DNA from: Mycobacterium aquaticum
Lineage (GTDB): Bacteria > Actinomycetota > Actinomycetes > Mycobacteriales > Mycobacteriaceae
Assembly: GCF_002086485.1 (NCBI RefSeq)
Contig: NZ_MVHF01000021.1
Location: 55,025 to 119,024, forward strand
Length of the DNA stretch: 64,000 nucleotides
Direction of reading: 5' to 3'
Each line of letters begins with the position of its first letter. Within the stretch, counting starts at the first letter, position 1. The position numbers were made by a program, and so were the translations under genes. Below are positions 15,309-23,175 of this stretch, piece by piece. The notes below the pieces were generated by a model, which did not search any database, was not told the origin of the DNA, and worked only from the letters and a program-made list of their open reading frames with translations.

Positions 15309-16069
15309 TGCCGCCGACCGTCGACCTCAACGCCGATCTCGGCGAGGGCTTTGCGGTGTGGCAGCTCGGCGACGACGACGCCATGCTGCAGGTCGTCACG
15401 AGCGCCAACCTGGCCTGCGGCTTCCACGCCGGGGATCCGGCGCTGCTGCTGCGCACCTGCCGCGCGGCCGCCGCCGCAGGCGTGCGGGTCGGAGCGCAGG
15501 TCAGCTACCGCGACCTGGCCGGATTCGGCAGACGGTTCATCGACGTCACCGCCGAGGACCTGACGGCCGACGTGATCTATCAGATCGGTGCGCTACAGGC
15601 CATCGCGCACGCCGCGGGTACCACGGTGAGCTACGTCAAACCCCATGGCGCGCTGTACAACACGATCGTGCACCACACCGATCAGGCGGCGGCCGTCGCG
15701 GCAGCCGTGCACGCCGTCGACCCCACGCTGCCGGTGCTCGGCCTGTCAGGATCGGAGTTCTTCGCGGCGTCGACGCGTCTCGGCCTGCGGACCGTCCCCG
15801 AGGCGTTCGCCGACCGGGCGTATCAGCCTGACGGCACGCTGGTGTCACGTCGCGAGCCCGGCGCGGTGCTGCACGACCCCGCGGAGATCGCCGAGCGCGT
15901 GCTCACGATGGTCAGCGCCGGTGAGGTGCGGGCCGTGGACGGGGCGACCATCCCCGTCACCGTGGAATCTGTTTGCGTCCATGGTGATTCGCCGGGTGCC
16001 GTGCAGATCGCCCATGCCGTGCGGGACCGACTGGCGACCGCGGGCGTGGGACTCCGCGCGTTCAGCTAG
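15308..16069 (+). CDS. pxpA: 5-Oxoprolinase subunit A (LamB/YcsF family)
   Basis: This is a 253-residue LamB/YcsF protein. Family members form the A subunit of ATP-dependent 5-oxoprolinase PxpABC, which recycles pyroglutamate. The diagnostic N-terminus Asp-Leu-Asn-Ala-Asp-Leu-Gly-Glu-Gly and the Ala-Cys-Gly-Phe-His-Ala-Gly-Asp motif are present, as is Val-Lys-Pro-His-Gly-Ala-Leu-Tyr. The ATG overlaps the bluB stop (TGATG), so translation is coupled. pxpB and pxpC are not seen nearby; they may lie elsewhere. Its 3' end overlaps convergent ctpC by eight bases. Confidence 0.9.
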   Translation: MPPTVDLNADLGEGFAVWQLGDDDAMLQVVTSANLACGFHAGDPALLLRTCRAAAAAGVRVGAQVSYRDLAGFGRRFIDVTAEDLTADVIYQIGALQAIAHAAGTTVSYVKPHGALYNTIVHHTDQAAAVAAAVHAVDPTLPVLGLSGSEFFAASTRLGLRTVPEAFADRAYQPDGTLVSRREPGAVLHDPAEIAERVLTMVSAGEVRAVDGATIPVTVESVCVHGDSPGAVQIAHAVRDRLATAGVGLRAFS

Positions 16070-18203
16070 TCAACTCGTAGCGGATCAGCCGGGCGCTGTT
16101 GGCCACCACCGCCACCGACGATGCGTTGTGCAGCACCGCGGCGAGCACCGGGGAGAGCGCGCCGCCTGCCCCGATCAACAGACCGATCGCGTTGACCGCG
16201 ATGGACATCGCGTAGTTCTGCTGGATCACGTCCACCGCACGGCCGCCAAGCGCCCGCACATCGAGCAACCGGCGTAGGTCATCACTTGCCAACGCGACAT
16301 CGGCCGTTTCGACGGCGACATCGGTGCCGCCGAGCCCCATCGCGATCCCGATGTCGGCGGCCGCCAGCGCAGGCGCGTCGTTCACCCCGTCGCCGACCAT
16401 CGCGACGGTGTGCCCGCACTCGCGCAGCTCCCGGACCAGATTGAGCTTGTCCTCCGGCATGACCTCCGCCCGCCATTCGGTGATGCCGAGTTCAGCGGCG
16501 ACCGCCGCTGCGGCAGCCGGGTGATCGCCGGTGATCATCACCACGCGACGCACACCGGCGGCCCGCAGCGCGTCGAGTACCGCCGTGGCCTCAGGGCGAA
16601 CCTCGTCGCGCAGGCCGATCAGCCCGACGAGCTCGCCATCGACCGCGAGCAACAGCGGCGTCTCGGCACGAGCGCGCAGCTCATCGACCCACTCCGAAGC
16701 CCGTTTGGTGATCCGCACCTTGTCCTGGCGCAACAGCGACGGACTGCCCAGCAGGATGGTCCGCCCGTCGGCGCGGGTGCGCATGCCCAGACCGACGAGC
16801 ACCTCGCACTGCTCGTGTGGCGGGATCTCGATCCGTCGTTCCCTGGTCGACCGGATCACAGCCTCGGCCAGCGGATGACGCGCGTGAATCTCTGAACTGG
16901 CCGCGTAGGCGAGCACCCGTTCGGGTTCCCAGTCCTTGGCGAAGGCGACGACGTTGGTGACGATCGGTCGTCCCACCGTCAAGGTTCCGGTCTTGTCGAA
17001 CACCACGGCGTCGACCCGGCCCGCCAGCTCGAGGTGAGAACCGCCCTTGATCAGGATTCCGCGGCGGGCCCCGTTGCCGATCGCGGCGCTGATCGCGGTC
17101 GGTGTCGCCAGCCCCACCGCGCACGGGCACGCGACGAGCAGCATCGTCATCGCCCGGCGCACATCCCGGGTCACCACGAGCGTGGCAGCCGAGAGAAGGA
17201 ACGACGCCGGGACGAACCGCCGGGAGAAGTTCTCCCCGACCGTCTGGATGGGCGCACGGTCGTGCTGCGCCTCTTCGACCCTGGCCACGATCCGGCCGAT
17301 CGTGGTGTGCGCCCCCACAGCCTCCGCGGTGATGACCAGCCTGCCGCGGACGACGACCGATCCGGCGTAGACGCGGGTGCCGGGCCTGACCGCGACCGGC
17401 AGGTTCTCCCCCGTGATGGCGGACTGGTCGACGATTGCCTCACCGTCCTTGACTGTTCCGTCGACGGCGATGGCGACCTGCTCGTGGACGATCACGGCGT
17501 CGCCGACCTGCAGATGCTCGACGCCCACTTCCACTTCGGAGCCGTCGGGCAGCAGAACCCACGCGGTGTCGGCCGTGCCCTGCAGCAGGTTCGTGATGGC
17601 GCGGCGCGTCCGGCGCAGGGTCAGATCCTGGAGATACTCGCCGATGTTGAGCAGCCACAGCACCGTGAGGGCCACCACGTTCTCACGCAGCGCGAGGCTG
17701 GCGATCGTGGCCGCGGACACCAGCACATCAGTGCCCGCGGATCGACTGCCCGTCAGCGTCCTCAGCGCGCCGCGCAGAAACGGGTAGCCGGTCACGATCG
17801 TCACGCCGGTCGCAAGCGTCCGGCCGGTCGGGCCCAGCAGCGGCGGACGGCCCACCGCATATCGACGAATACCCAACAGCGCCAAGGCTATTGCACCGAT
17901 CGCCATCCGGATGATGTCCGCGTTGTGAATGTCCGCAGATCGGGGTGCCCGGGCCCGCACCAGCTCGCGCGCGGTGCCCGCAGCCACCGTGATCGCGGTC
18001 ATCACGGCTTGCCGATCGCACCGCTTGGTCGAATACCAGACCACCACCGAGGCCGTCCTGGGATAGGCGTGAACCGCGCGGACGCCCGGCACCTGGTCGA
18101 CGGAGTCCTCGACCGCGACAGCGCGCACCGCATCCGATCGCAACCACGGTGCGTGCACCCGCATCCGCCCGCCGGCGTCGGACAAAACGGTCAGAGCGAC
18201 CAC
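16062..18203 (-). CDS. ctpC: Metal-exporting P1B-type ATPase (CtpC)
   Basis: This 713-residue P-type ATPase has a metal-site Cys-Pro-Cys at 359-361, the phosphorylated Asp403 in Asp-Lys-Thr-Gly-Thr-Leu-Thr, a Thr-Gly-Glu actuator loop near 264-266, and the hinge Gly-Asp-Gly-Val-Asn-Asp. The N-terminal 90 residues resemble a heavy-metal-associated domain that has lost its Cys-x-x-Cys. It is the Rv3270 type, associated with zinc export (older work: manganese). The GTG start lies four bases after the pacL stop codon, matching the Rv3269-Rv3270 pairing. Its presence beside zinc import genes supports zinc. Confidence 0.9.
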   Translation of the reverse strand: MVALTVLSDAGGRMRVHAPWLRSDAVRAVAVEDSVDQVPGVRAVHAYPRTASVVVWYSTKRCDRQAVMTAITVAAGTARELVRARAPRSADIHNADIIRMAIGAIALALLGIRRYAVGRPPLLGPTGRTLATGVTIVTGYPFLRGALRTLTGSRSAGTDVLVSAATIASLALRENVVALTVLWLLNIGEYLQDLTLRRTRRAITNLLQGTADTAWVLLPDGSEVEVGVEHLQVGDAVIVHEQVAIAVDGTVKDGEAIVDQSAITGENLPVAVRPGTRVYAGSVVVRGRLVITAEAVGAHTTIGRIVARVEEAQHDRAPIQTVGENFSRRFVPASFLLSAATLVVTRDVRRAMTMLLVACPCAVGLATPTAISAAIGNGARRGILIKGGSHLELAGRVDAVVFDKTGTLTVGRPIVTNVVAFAKDWEPERVLAYAASSEIHARHPLAEAVIRSTRERRIEIPPHEQCEVLVGLGMRTRADGRTILLGSPSLLRQDKVRITKRASEWVDELRARAETPLLLAVDGELVGLIGLRDEVRPEATAVLDALRAAGVRRVVMITGDHPAAAAAVAAELGITEWRAEVMPEDKLNLVRELRECGHTVAMVGDGVNDAPALAAADIGIAMGLGGTDVAVETADVALASDDLRRLLDVRALGGRAVDVIQQNYAMSIAVNAIGLLIGAGGALSPVLAAVLHNASSVAVVANSARLIRYELTS

Positions 18204-18207
18204 AGCG

Positions 18208-18492
18208 TCAGTGTTCGTGCTGATGCTCGGCGTCGGCGACGGCCGGGGGTGGCACCTCTTCGCCGATACGCTCGCGGGCTTCGGCCATCACGTCGGCAGC
18301 CTTCAGGCGCACCGCCTCGGCGCCTTCCTCGGCCTTGCGCGCCCCGCGCAAGGCCCACGCCGTCGTCGTGACGGCAGTTTCTCGAATGGGCGCCTTCGCG
18401 ACGGCCTTGCGCACCACCTCGTACGCGGCGACACCCACCGCCCCGGTGATCACCGCACTCGACGCCTTGATCAGCAAGCCATGCAGAACCAT
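18208..18492 (-). CDS. PacL-type DUF1490 partner of CtpC
   Basis: This is a small protein of 94 residues. It has an N-terminal hydrophobic segment (about 3-25, Gly-Ala-Val-Gly-Val-Ala-Ala-Tyr), an Ala/Glu/Lys-rich helix, and a His/Glu tail ending Ala-Glu-His-Gln-His-Glu-His. This is the DUF1490 architecture of Rv3269 (PacL1), a membrane scaffold and metal-binding partner needed for CtpC-mediated zinc resistance. The ATG at 18492 is chosen; an upstream ATG at 18522 would add ten polar residues. It is immediately upstream of and co-oriented with ctpC. Confidence 0.88.
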   Translation of the reverse strand: MVLHGLLIKASSAVITGAVGVAAYEVVRKAVAKAPIRETAVTTTAWALRGARKAEEGAEAVRLKAADVMAEARERIGEEVPPPAVADAEHQHEH

Positions 18493-18594
18493 TCGGCGAG
18501 CGTAGCTCCGACCGATCGGCATTGGGAGTTAAGAGGTTTCACATGCATCAATTCGCACAAGTGACTTCACAGCCAGGGCTGGCATGATGGCGCC

Positions 18595-19584
18595 GTGGCG
18601 GTGAAGTCGGAGGCGACGCGAAAGCGCTTGGGGTCCATGCCCATCCTCGTCATCGGCATCATCGCCCTGGCCCTGCTCGGCAGTCCGGCGCGGGATTTCG
18701 TCGAACGCACCCCGAAGGTCGCGACGGCCGCCACGGTGTTCTGCGGCGTGTTCGTCCAGGCGTTGCCCTTTCTGGCGCTCGGTGTCGTGATCAGCGGGCT
18801 CATCGCGGTTTTCGTCACACCCGACCGGTTGGCCCGGTGGCTGCCCCGGCGCACCAGTGTGGCGATCCTGGCCGCCGGAGTGGGCGGCGCAGCGCTGCCC
18901 GGTTGCGAGTGCGGATCGGTCCCGGTGGCGCGCAGACTGTTCAGCGACGGCGCCGTCGGAGCTGCGGCGTTGACGTTCATGTTGGCCGCTCCGGCCATCA
19001 ACCCGGTGGTGCTGGTCGCGACGGCCGTCGCGTTCCCCGGCCACCCTGACATGGTGGTGGCCCGCTGCGCGGCGTCGTTGCTGACGGCGCTCGTCATGGG
19101 GGCGGCCTGGTCGCGGTTCGGCAAGCCGGAATGGATCACCAAGCGCCTGCCGAGGACTCACGATGGCAGCGGCTCGAAGTGGGCGGCGTTCGTCGAGGCC
19201 GCGCGCCACGACTTCCTCACCGCGTGTGCCTACCTCGTCATCGGCGCGGCCGCCGCGGGCGCGCTGCACGTGCTGGTCCCCGCCTGGGTGTACCAGCACC
19301 TGGCCGGGCAACTGGTGCTCGGGGTCATCACCATGGCGTTGCTGGCCGTGGTGCTGGCGTTGTGCTCGGAGGCGGACGCCTTCGTCGCGGCCAGCCTGAC
19401 CATGTTGCCGTTGCTGCCCCGGCTGGTGTTCCTGGTCGTCGGGCCCGCGGTGGACCTCAAGTTGTTCGCCATGCAGGCCGGAATGTTCGGCCGTCCGTTC
19501 GCCGTCCGGTTCTCCCCGGCCACATTCGTGGTGGCCACCCTGGTCGCCACCGGTGTGGGACTGTTCGTGCTGGGGCCGCAATGA
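18595..19584 (+). CDS. COG0701-type permease (ArsP/YraQ family)
   Basis: This 329-residue membrane protein has about eight hydrophobic helices in two halves. It carries the family motifs Leu-Pro-Gly-Cys-Glu-Cys-Gly-Ser-Val-Pro in the first half and Leu-Cys-Ser-Glu-Ala-Asp-Ala-Phe in the second; these cysteines may contact the transported metal or metalloid. It starts with GTG at 18595 and overlaps the next gene by four bases (ATGA). In other bacteria this permease family is paired with a TIGR03943 protein and is often under Zur control; no Zur box is visible here. The substrate is unproven. Confidence 0.82.
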   Translation: MAVKSEATRKRLGSMPILVIGIIALALLGSPARDFVERTPKVATAATVFCGVFVQALPFLALGVVISGLIAVFVTPDRLARWLPRRTSVAILAAGVGGAALPGCECGSVPVARRLFSDGAVGAAALTFMLAAPAINPVVLVATAVAFPGHPDMVVARCAASLLTALVMGAAWSRFGKPEWITKRLPRTHDGSGSKWAAFVEAARHDFLTACAYLVIGAAAAGALHVLVPAWVYQHLAGQLVLGVITMALLAVVLALCSEADAFVAASLTMLPLLPRLVFLVVGPAVDLKLFAMQAGMFGRPFAVRFSPATFVVATLVATGVGLFVLGPQ

Positions 19585-20285
19585 GCCGCGAAACCGAGAA
19601 CGCCCTGTTGCTGCTCGTCGGGGTCAGCACGGCCATCATCGTCGCCACCGGCACCTTCACCCGCTACGTCAAACCCACCCTGCTGCCATACCTGATCGCC
19701 ACGGCCGTACTGCTCATCGTGCTGGCGCTGGCAGCGATCGTGCACGACATCCGGCACGGCCCCACCGACGAGACCGACCATCAACACGCCCACTCCAGCG
19801 GAACGGCCTGGCTGCTGCTCATCCCGATCGCCCTGCTGGCCTTCGTGGTACCGCCCGCGATCCGGCCGGACGCGGCGTCGGTCACCCCGGTGTCCACCGA
19901 TGTGCTCCGCAGAGCTTTCCCGGCGCTGCCCGCAGGAACCCCGGAGCTCTCGCTGCCGGATGTGCTGATCCGCATCGCCCAGGACACCGCGGGCACGCTC
20001 GACAACCGCACCATCAAGGTCACCGGCTTCACCATGCGCGACGGCGAGCACACCTACCTGGCCCGCATCGTCATCATCTGCTGTGCGGCGGATGCGCAAT
20101 TGGCCCGCATCGGTCTCACCGGACCTGCCGCGGCCGACCTGGCCGGCTACCCGGAGAACACCTGGGTCACCGTCGAAGGCAGCGTGCCTGCGGGACAGAA
20201 TGATTCGAGCCGGCGCACCATCCCGAGCCTCACCGCGCTCACCGCGGCGCGCACCGATCCGCCGCAACACCAGTACGCCTACTGA
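19581..20285 (+). CDS. TIGR03943/DUF1980-type membrane protein
   Basis: This is a 234-residue protein with two N-terminal membrane segments (about residues 8-30 and 34-55), a His-rich loop (His-Gln-His-Ala-His) and a third segment near 73-93. An extracytoplasmic domain carries Ile-Ile-Cys-Cys-Ala-Ala-Asp-Ala. The Cys-Cys-Ala-Ala-Asp signature and the size fit the TIGR03943 (YcgQ-like) family, which is the usual partner of COG0701 permeases. The start codon overlaps the permease stop (ATGA). A metal-related function is inferred from the pairing and from the zinc genes around it. Confidence 0.78.
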   Translation: MSRETENALLLLVGVSTAIIVATGTFTRYVKPTLLPYLIATAVLLIVLALAAIVHDIRHGPTDETDHQHAHSSGTAWLLLIPIALLAFVVPPAIRPDAASVTPVSTDVLRRAFPALPAGTPELSLPDVLIRIAQDTAGTLDNRTIKVTGFTMRDGEHTYLARIVIICCAADAQLARIGLTGPAAADLAGYPENTWVTVEGSVPAGQNDSSRRTIPSLTALTAARTDPPQHQYAY

Positions 20286-20947
20286 CCGAGAGCGCAGTCA
20301 CCGCAGTAGGAACCGCCCGGCACGCGGTAGAACAGACAGCAGCTTCGTCGCCGCGGGCGCGGCCCCGTCATCGTGCCGGCGAGCCCGCCGATGTTCAGCA
20401 GCGCGCGGGTGAGCGCCGACACCGGCTGCCGCAAATCGGGACGGACGCCGACCAGCGCACGTGCCGCCCCTACCAGGGCCGCGGCGGCGTTGCCGTAGAG
20501 CAGGCCCGGCGCGATCTTGACCCGAAGGCCCGCGGCGAGCCGGTCCAGATGCTCCTCGACCACCATGCCGTAGAGCAGCTCGGCCAGTGCCTCGCCGTCG
20601 CCGACGGATCGCCCGTTCGCGACGGGCAGTCGCAGCGCCGTGCCGGAGTGAAACCGTTGCAGCCCAGCCAGATCCGGCGCGACGGCGGCGCCCGCCACAC
20701 ACGCCAGCACGGGCGACCAGAGCCGTGAGGCATGGCTGAACTGGATCATCGACGCCGCGATCCGCAGCTCCGTCGTTCCATATCCCGCCGCGGTCTTTTC
20801 GATCAGGTCAACGGATCCGTCGTCGTAGCACTGTCGGGCCGGGAGCCAGCCGTCGGCATCGCCACCCACGGTGATCGCGAAAAATCCACCGTACGATTGC
20901 GTTTCGGCCAACTCCGCGGATATGTCCATCGGCCTCGATGGTGTCAC
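20279..20947 (-). CDS. FhuF-like [2Fe-2S] ferric reductase protein
   Basis: This 222-residue protein ends in the FhuF C-terminal iron-sulfur motif: adjacent cysteines (Ser-Cys-Cys-Leu-Phe), ten residues, then Cys-Gly-Asp-Cys. FhuF proteins reduce ferric siderophores in the cytoplasm. The frame opens at a GTG (20947) two bases after the rpsR2 stop region; an in-frame ATG at 20929 is also plausible. By orientation and spacing it is the last gene of the rpmB2-rpmG2-rpsN2-rpsR2 operon, so an iron protein would be under zinc (Zur) control. The convergent gene overlaps its 3' end by seven bases. Confidence 0.8.
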   Translation of the reverse strand: MTPSRPMDISAELAETQSYGGFFAITVGGDADGWLPARQCYDDGSVDLIEKTAAGYGTTELRIAASMIQFSHASRLWSPVLACVAGAAVAPDLAGLQRFHSGTALRLPVANGRSVGDGEALAELLYGMVVEEHLDRLAAGLRVKIAPGLLYGNAAAALVGAARALVGVRPDLRQPVSALTRALLNIGGLAGTMTGPRPRRRSCCLFYRVPGGSYCGDCALGQ

Positions 20948-20948
20948 A

Positions 20949-21218
20949 TCAGCGTGGGCCCGCTGCGGGCAACAGCGCCATCTCGCGCGCGTTCTTGATC
21001 GCGGCGGCCATCTGTCGCTGCTGCTGCGGTGTCAGACCCGTCACGCGGCGCGACCGGATCTTGCCACGTTCACTGATGAAGGTGCGCAGGAGCTGGACAT
21101 CTTTGTAGTCGATGCGCGTGACGCCGAGCGCCTGCAACTGGTTACGCGCGGGCTTTCTGAGATCCGTTGCGGCCGGGCGCTTCTTGGTGTTCTTCCTGGC
21201 GTTCGTCTTGGCGGCCAT
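20949..21218 (-). CDS. rpsR2: Zinc-independent ribosomal protein S18
   Basis: This is an 89-residue S18 paralogue containing no cysteine, so it cannot hold the zinc site of the primary form. The S18 core is clear (Ile-Asp-Tyr-Lys-Asp-Val, then Ser-Arg-Arg-Val-Thr-Gly-Leu and Gln-Gln-Gln-Arg-Gln-Met). The ATG at 21218 overlaps the rpsN2 stop (ATGA); a GTG one codon upstream is possible. It replaces S18-1 in the small subunit when zinc is scarce. It belongs to the Zur-controlled operon starting at rpmB2. Confidence 0.94.
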   Translation of the reverse strand: MAAKTNARKNTKKRPAATDLRKPARNQLQALGVTRIDYKDVQLLRTFISERGKIRSRRVTGLTPQQQRQMAAAIKNAREMALLPAAGPR

Positions 21219-21523
21219 CACCAGCTCGACTTCCGTACGCCGGGCAACTCGCCGCGGTGCGCCAGTTCTCTGACCCGCACCCGGGACAGGCCGAACTTGC
21301 GCAGATGCCCGCGCGGCCTGCCGTCGACCGCGTCGCGGTTGCGCAGCCGGACCGGGCTGGAATCGCGCGGCAGGCGTTGCAGAGCGGAGACCGCGGCGGC
21401 CCGCTCCTCACGCGAGCTGGCCGGATTGCGGATGATCCCCTTGAGCTCGGCCCGGCGTTCGGCATGGCGCTCCACGAGCTTTCGGCGCTGCTCGTTCTTG
21501 ACGATCTTGGATGCCTTGGCCAT
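21218..21523 (-). CDS. rpsN2: Zinc-independent ribosomal protein S14
   Basis: This is a 101-residue S14 of the long form without the Cys-x2-Cys zinc ribbon of the short (61-residue) form. Conserved S14 segments are Asn-Glu-Gln-Arg-Arg, Leu-Gln-Arg-Leu-Pro-Arg-Asp and the C-terminal Gly-Val-Arg-Lys-Ser-Ser-Trp. Start and stop codons overlap the flanking genes by four bases on both sides. It forms part of the alternative small subunit used in zinc limitation. Confidence 0.95.
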   Translation of the reverse strand: MAKASKIVKNEQRRKLVERHAERRAELKGIIRNPASSREERAAAVSALQRLPRDSSPVRLRNRDAVDGRPRGHLRKFGLSRVRVRELAHRGELPGVRKSSW

Positions 21524-21687
21524 CAGCGCTCCTCCCGGAAGTCGACGTGCCTGCGGATCACCGGGTCGTACTTGCGCAGCACGATGCGGTCCGGGTCGTT
21601 GCGGCGGTTCTTGCGGGTGACGTATGTGTATCCGGTTCCCGCGGTGGATCTCAGCTTTACGATCGGCCGAATATCGGTGCGCGCCAT
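21523..21687 (-). CDS. rpmG2: Zinc-independent ribosomal protein L33
   Basis: This is a 54-residue L33 with no cysteines, the normal size for the family. The motif Thr-Tyr-Val-Thr-Arg-Lys-Asn-Arg-Arg-Asn and the ending Asp-Phe-Arg-Glu-Glu-Arg identify it. A longer open frame upstream is only the rpmB2 shadow; the ATG at 21687 overlaps the rpmB2 stop (ATGA). It substitutes for the zinc-binding L33 in the large subunit. Confidence 0.95.
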   Translation of the reverse strand: MARTDIRPIVKLRSTAGTGYTYVTRKNRRNDPDRIVLRKYDPVIRRHVDFREER

Positions 21688-21923
21688 CAGATTTTCTCTC
21701 CCCGGCTGCGGATTTGGGCCACCACGGCTTCGATGCCGTCGCGGTCGATCACCTTGATGCCCTTGGCGCTGACCCGCAGCCGGATCCGGCGGCCCTCGGA
21801 AGGCAGGTAATAGGTCTTGTTCTGGATGTTCGGGTTCCACCGCCTGCGACTGCGGCGGTGCGAGTGCGACACGGTGTTACCGAAGCCGGGCGAGCGCCCG
21901 GTGACTTGGCAGTGGGCCGACAT
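21687..21923 (-). CDS. rpmB2: Zinc-independent ribosomal protein L28
   Basis: This is a 78-residue L28 and the first gene of the alternative ribosomal operon. It retains a single cysteine near position 5, so the four-cysteine zinc site of L28-1 cannot form. The ATG at 21923 has a strong AAGGAGG site four bases upstream. L28 marks are Thr-Gly-Arg-Ser-Pro-Gly-Phe-Gly-Asn and Ser-His-Arg-Arg-Ser. The Zur box at 21960-21980 lies 36 bases upstream, so the operon should switch on in low zinc. Confidence 0.95.
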   Translation of the reverse strand: MSAHCQVTGRSPGFGNTVSHSHRRSRRRWNPNIQNKTYYLPSEGRRIRLRVSAKGIKVIDRDGIEAVVAQIRSRGEKI

Positions 21924-21959
21924 GAGCCTCCTTGATCGTGGGGTAACCTGACTTAAGCA

Positions 21960-21980
21960 TAATGACAATCGTTTTCAATA
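21960..21980. promoter_or_regulatory. Zur box between rpmB2 and mrf
   Basis: TAATGACAATCGTTTTCAATA is an inverted repeat of the mycobacterial Zur type and resembles the site at 14525. It lies between divergent rpmB2 (36 bases away) and mrf (16 bases away), so one zinc-loaded Zur site can silence both the alternative ribosomal operon and mrf-rpmE2. Confidence 0.85.
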
Positions 21981-21996
21981 GCGAATCAGGAGCTCC

Positions 21997-23175
21997 ATGC
22001 GAACCCCCGTGGTACTCGTCGCCGGTCAGGGCGGCACCGATGACGTCGTCGCGGAACTGAGCCGCAGACCCGGCACCGTGGTGGTCCGGCACACCTTCGA
22101 CGGACAGGTGGTGCTACGCCAGGTCAGCACCCAAACCGGAGCATCGGACTGGGCACTGGAACTCTCGCACGGCTGTGTGACCTGCACGGTGCGCGACGAT
22201 CTGCTGGTACTGCTGCGCCGTCTGCACCGGCGCGGCGACGTCCGGCGCATCGTCGTGCAGTTGATGGCCTGGCTCGAACCCGAACCGGTGTGCTGGGCGA
22301 TCGAGAACATCCGCGTGCACGTCGGCCCCGGCTACATCGACGGACCCGCGGCCCGCGACGTCTACGTCGACGGCGTCGTCGGATGCCTCGACACCGCCGT
22401 CTGGCTGCAGCAGGCCGTCGGCGAGGTGGAACTCGACGACGGGCGCACGGCCGCGCAGGTCGTCGTCGGCCAGGCCGAATTCGCCGACGTGCTGGTGCTC
22501 ACCGAACCCGAGGCGACGACACTGGCGGTGCTGCGCAGGCTCACGCCCCGGGCCCGCATCACCGTCGGCCCCGACCGCATCGAACTGGCGCTGGCGCATC
22601 TGGAGCCGGACAGCCGGCGCGGCCGGGCCATCGCCCCGCACGACCCGCTGCTCGCCGGCGAACCGCCGCTGGACCGCGACGGCGAAGTCGGCATCGTCGA
22701 ATTCACCGCGCGACGGCCGTTCCACCCGGTGCGCCTGCACGCCGCGCTGGATCTGTTGCTCGACGGTGTGGTGCGCACGCGCGGCCGCGCCTGGCTCGCC
22801 AACCGGCCGGGCGAGGTCATGTACATCGAATCCGCCGGCGGCGGGCTGCGGTTCAGCAACGCCGGAAAATGGCTCGCAGCAATGGATTCCAGCGAACGCT
22901 GCTACGTCGACCCGCAGCGACGAGCACTGGCGGCAGTCCTGTGGGACCAGCTGTTCGGCGACCGGCACATCTCGCTGGCGGTGCTGGTGTGCGGCGCGGC
23001 GCCCGAAGACATCCTCGACGCCCTGCGCGGCGCCCTGCTCACCGACGCCGAACTCACCCAGCCCGAGGACTGGGCCGACTATCCAGACCCGTTCGGCGAC
23101 TGGCACGAAGAGCCGTGCCAGCCACCCATCGAGGAAACCGTCCGACCCGGACACGACGAAGGAGAAGCACGATGA
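21997..23175 (+). CDS. mrf: CobW-like protein, Mrf (MPY recruitment factor) type
   Basis: This is a 392-residue COG0523/CobW relative located with the alternative ribosomal genes, as for M. smegmatis Mrf, which recruits the hibernation factor MPY to ribosomes in zinc starvation. The family cysteine motif is seen as Gly-Cys-Val-Thr-Cys-Thr-Val near residue 60, and a CobW C-terminal domain covers about 235-350. Oddly, the place of the Walker A loop reads Ala-Gly-Gln-Gly-Gly-Thr-Asp-Asp with no Gly-Lys-Thr, so GTP binding is doubtful. The ATG follows CAGGAGCTCC six bases away. It is co-transcribed with rpmE2. Confidence 0.88.
   Translation: MRTPVVLVAGQGGTDDVVAELSRRPGTVVVRHTFDGQVVLRQVSTQTGASDWALELSHGCVTCTVRDDLLVLLRRLHRRGDVRRIVVQLMAWLEPEPVCWAIENIRVHVGPGYIDGPAARDVYVDGVVGCLDTAVWLQQAVGEVELDDGRTAAQVVVGQAEFADVLVLTEPEATTLAVLRRLTPRARITVGPDRIELALAHLEPDSRRGRAIAPHDPLLAGEPPLDRDGEVGIVEFTARRPFHPVRLHAALDLLLDGVVRTRGRAWLANRPGEVMYIESAGGGLRFSNAGKWLAAMDSSERCYVDPQRRALAAVLWDQLFGDRHISLAVLVCGAAPEDILDALRGALLTDAELTQPEDWADYPDPFGDWHEEPCQPPIEETVRPGHDEGEAR

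Noticed and set aside
14555..16069. A 504-codon open frame starting at the orphan ATG and running into pxpA
   Set aside because: Most of it is the shadow of bluB in another frame with Arg/His-rich, non-protein-like composition; pxpA has its own start at 15308.
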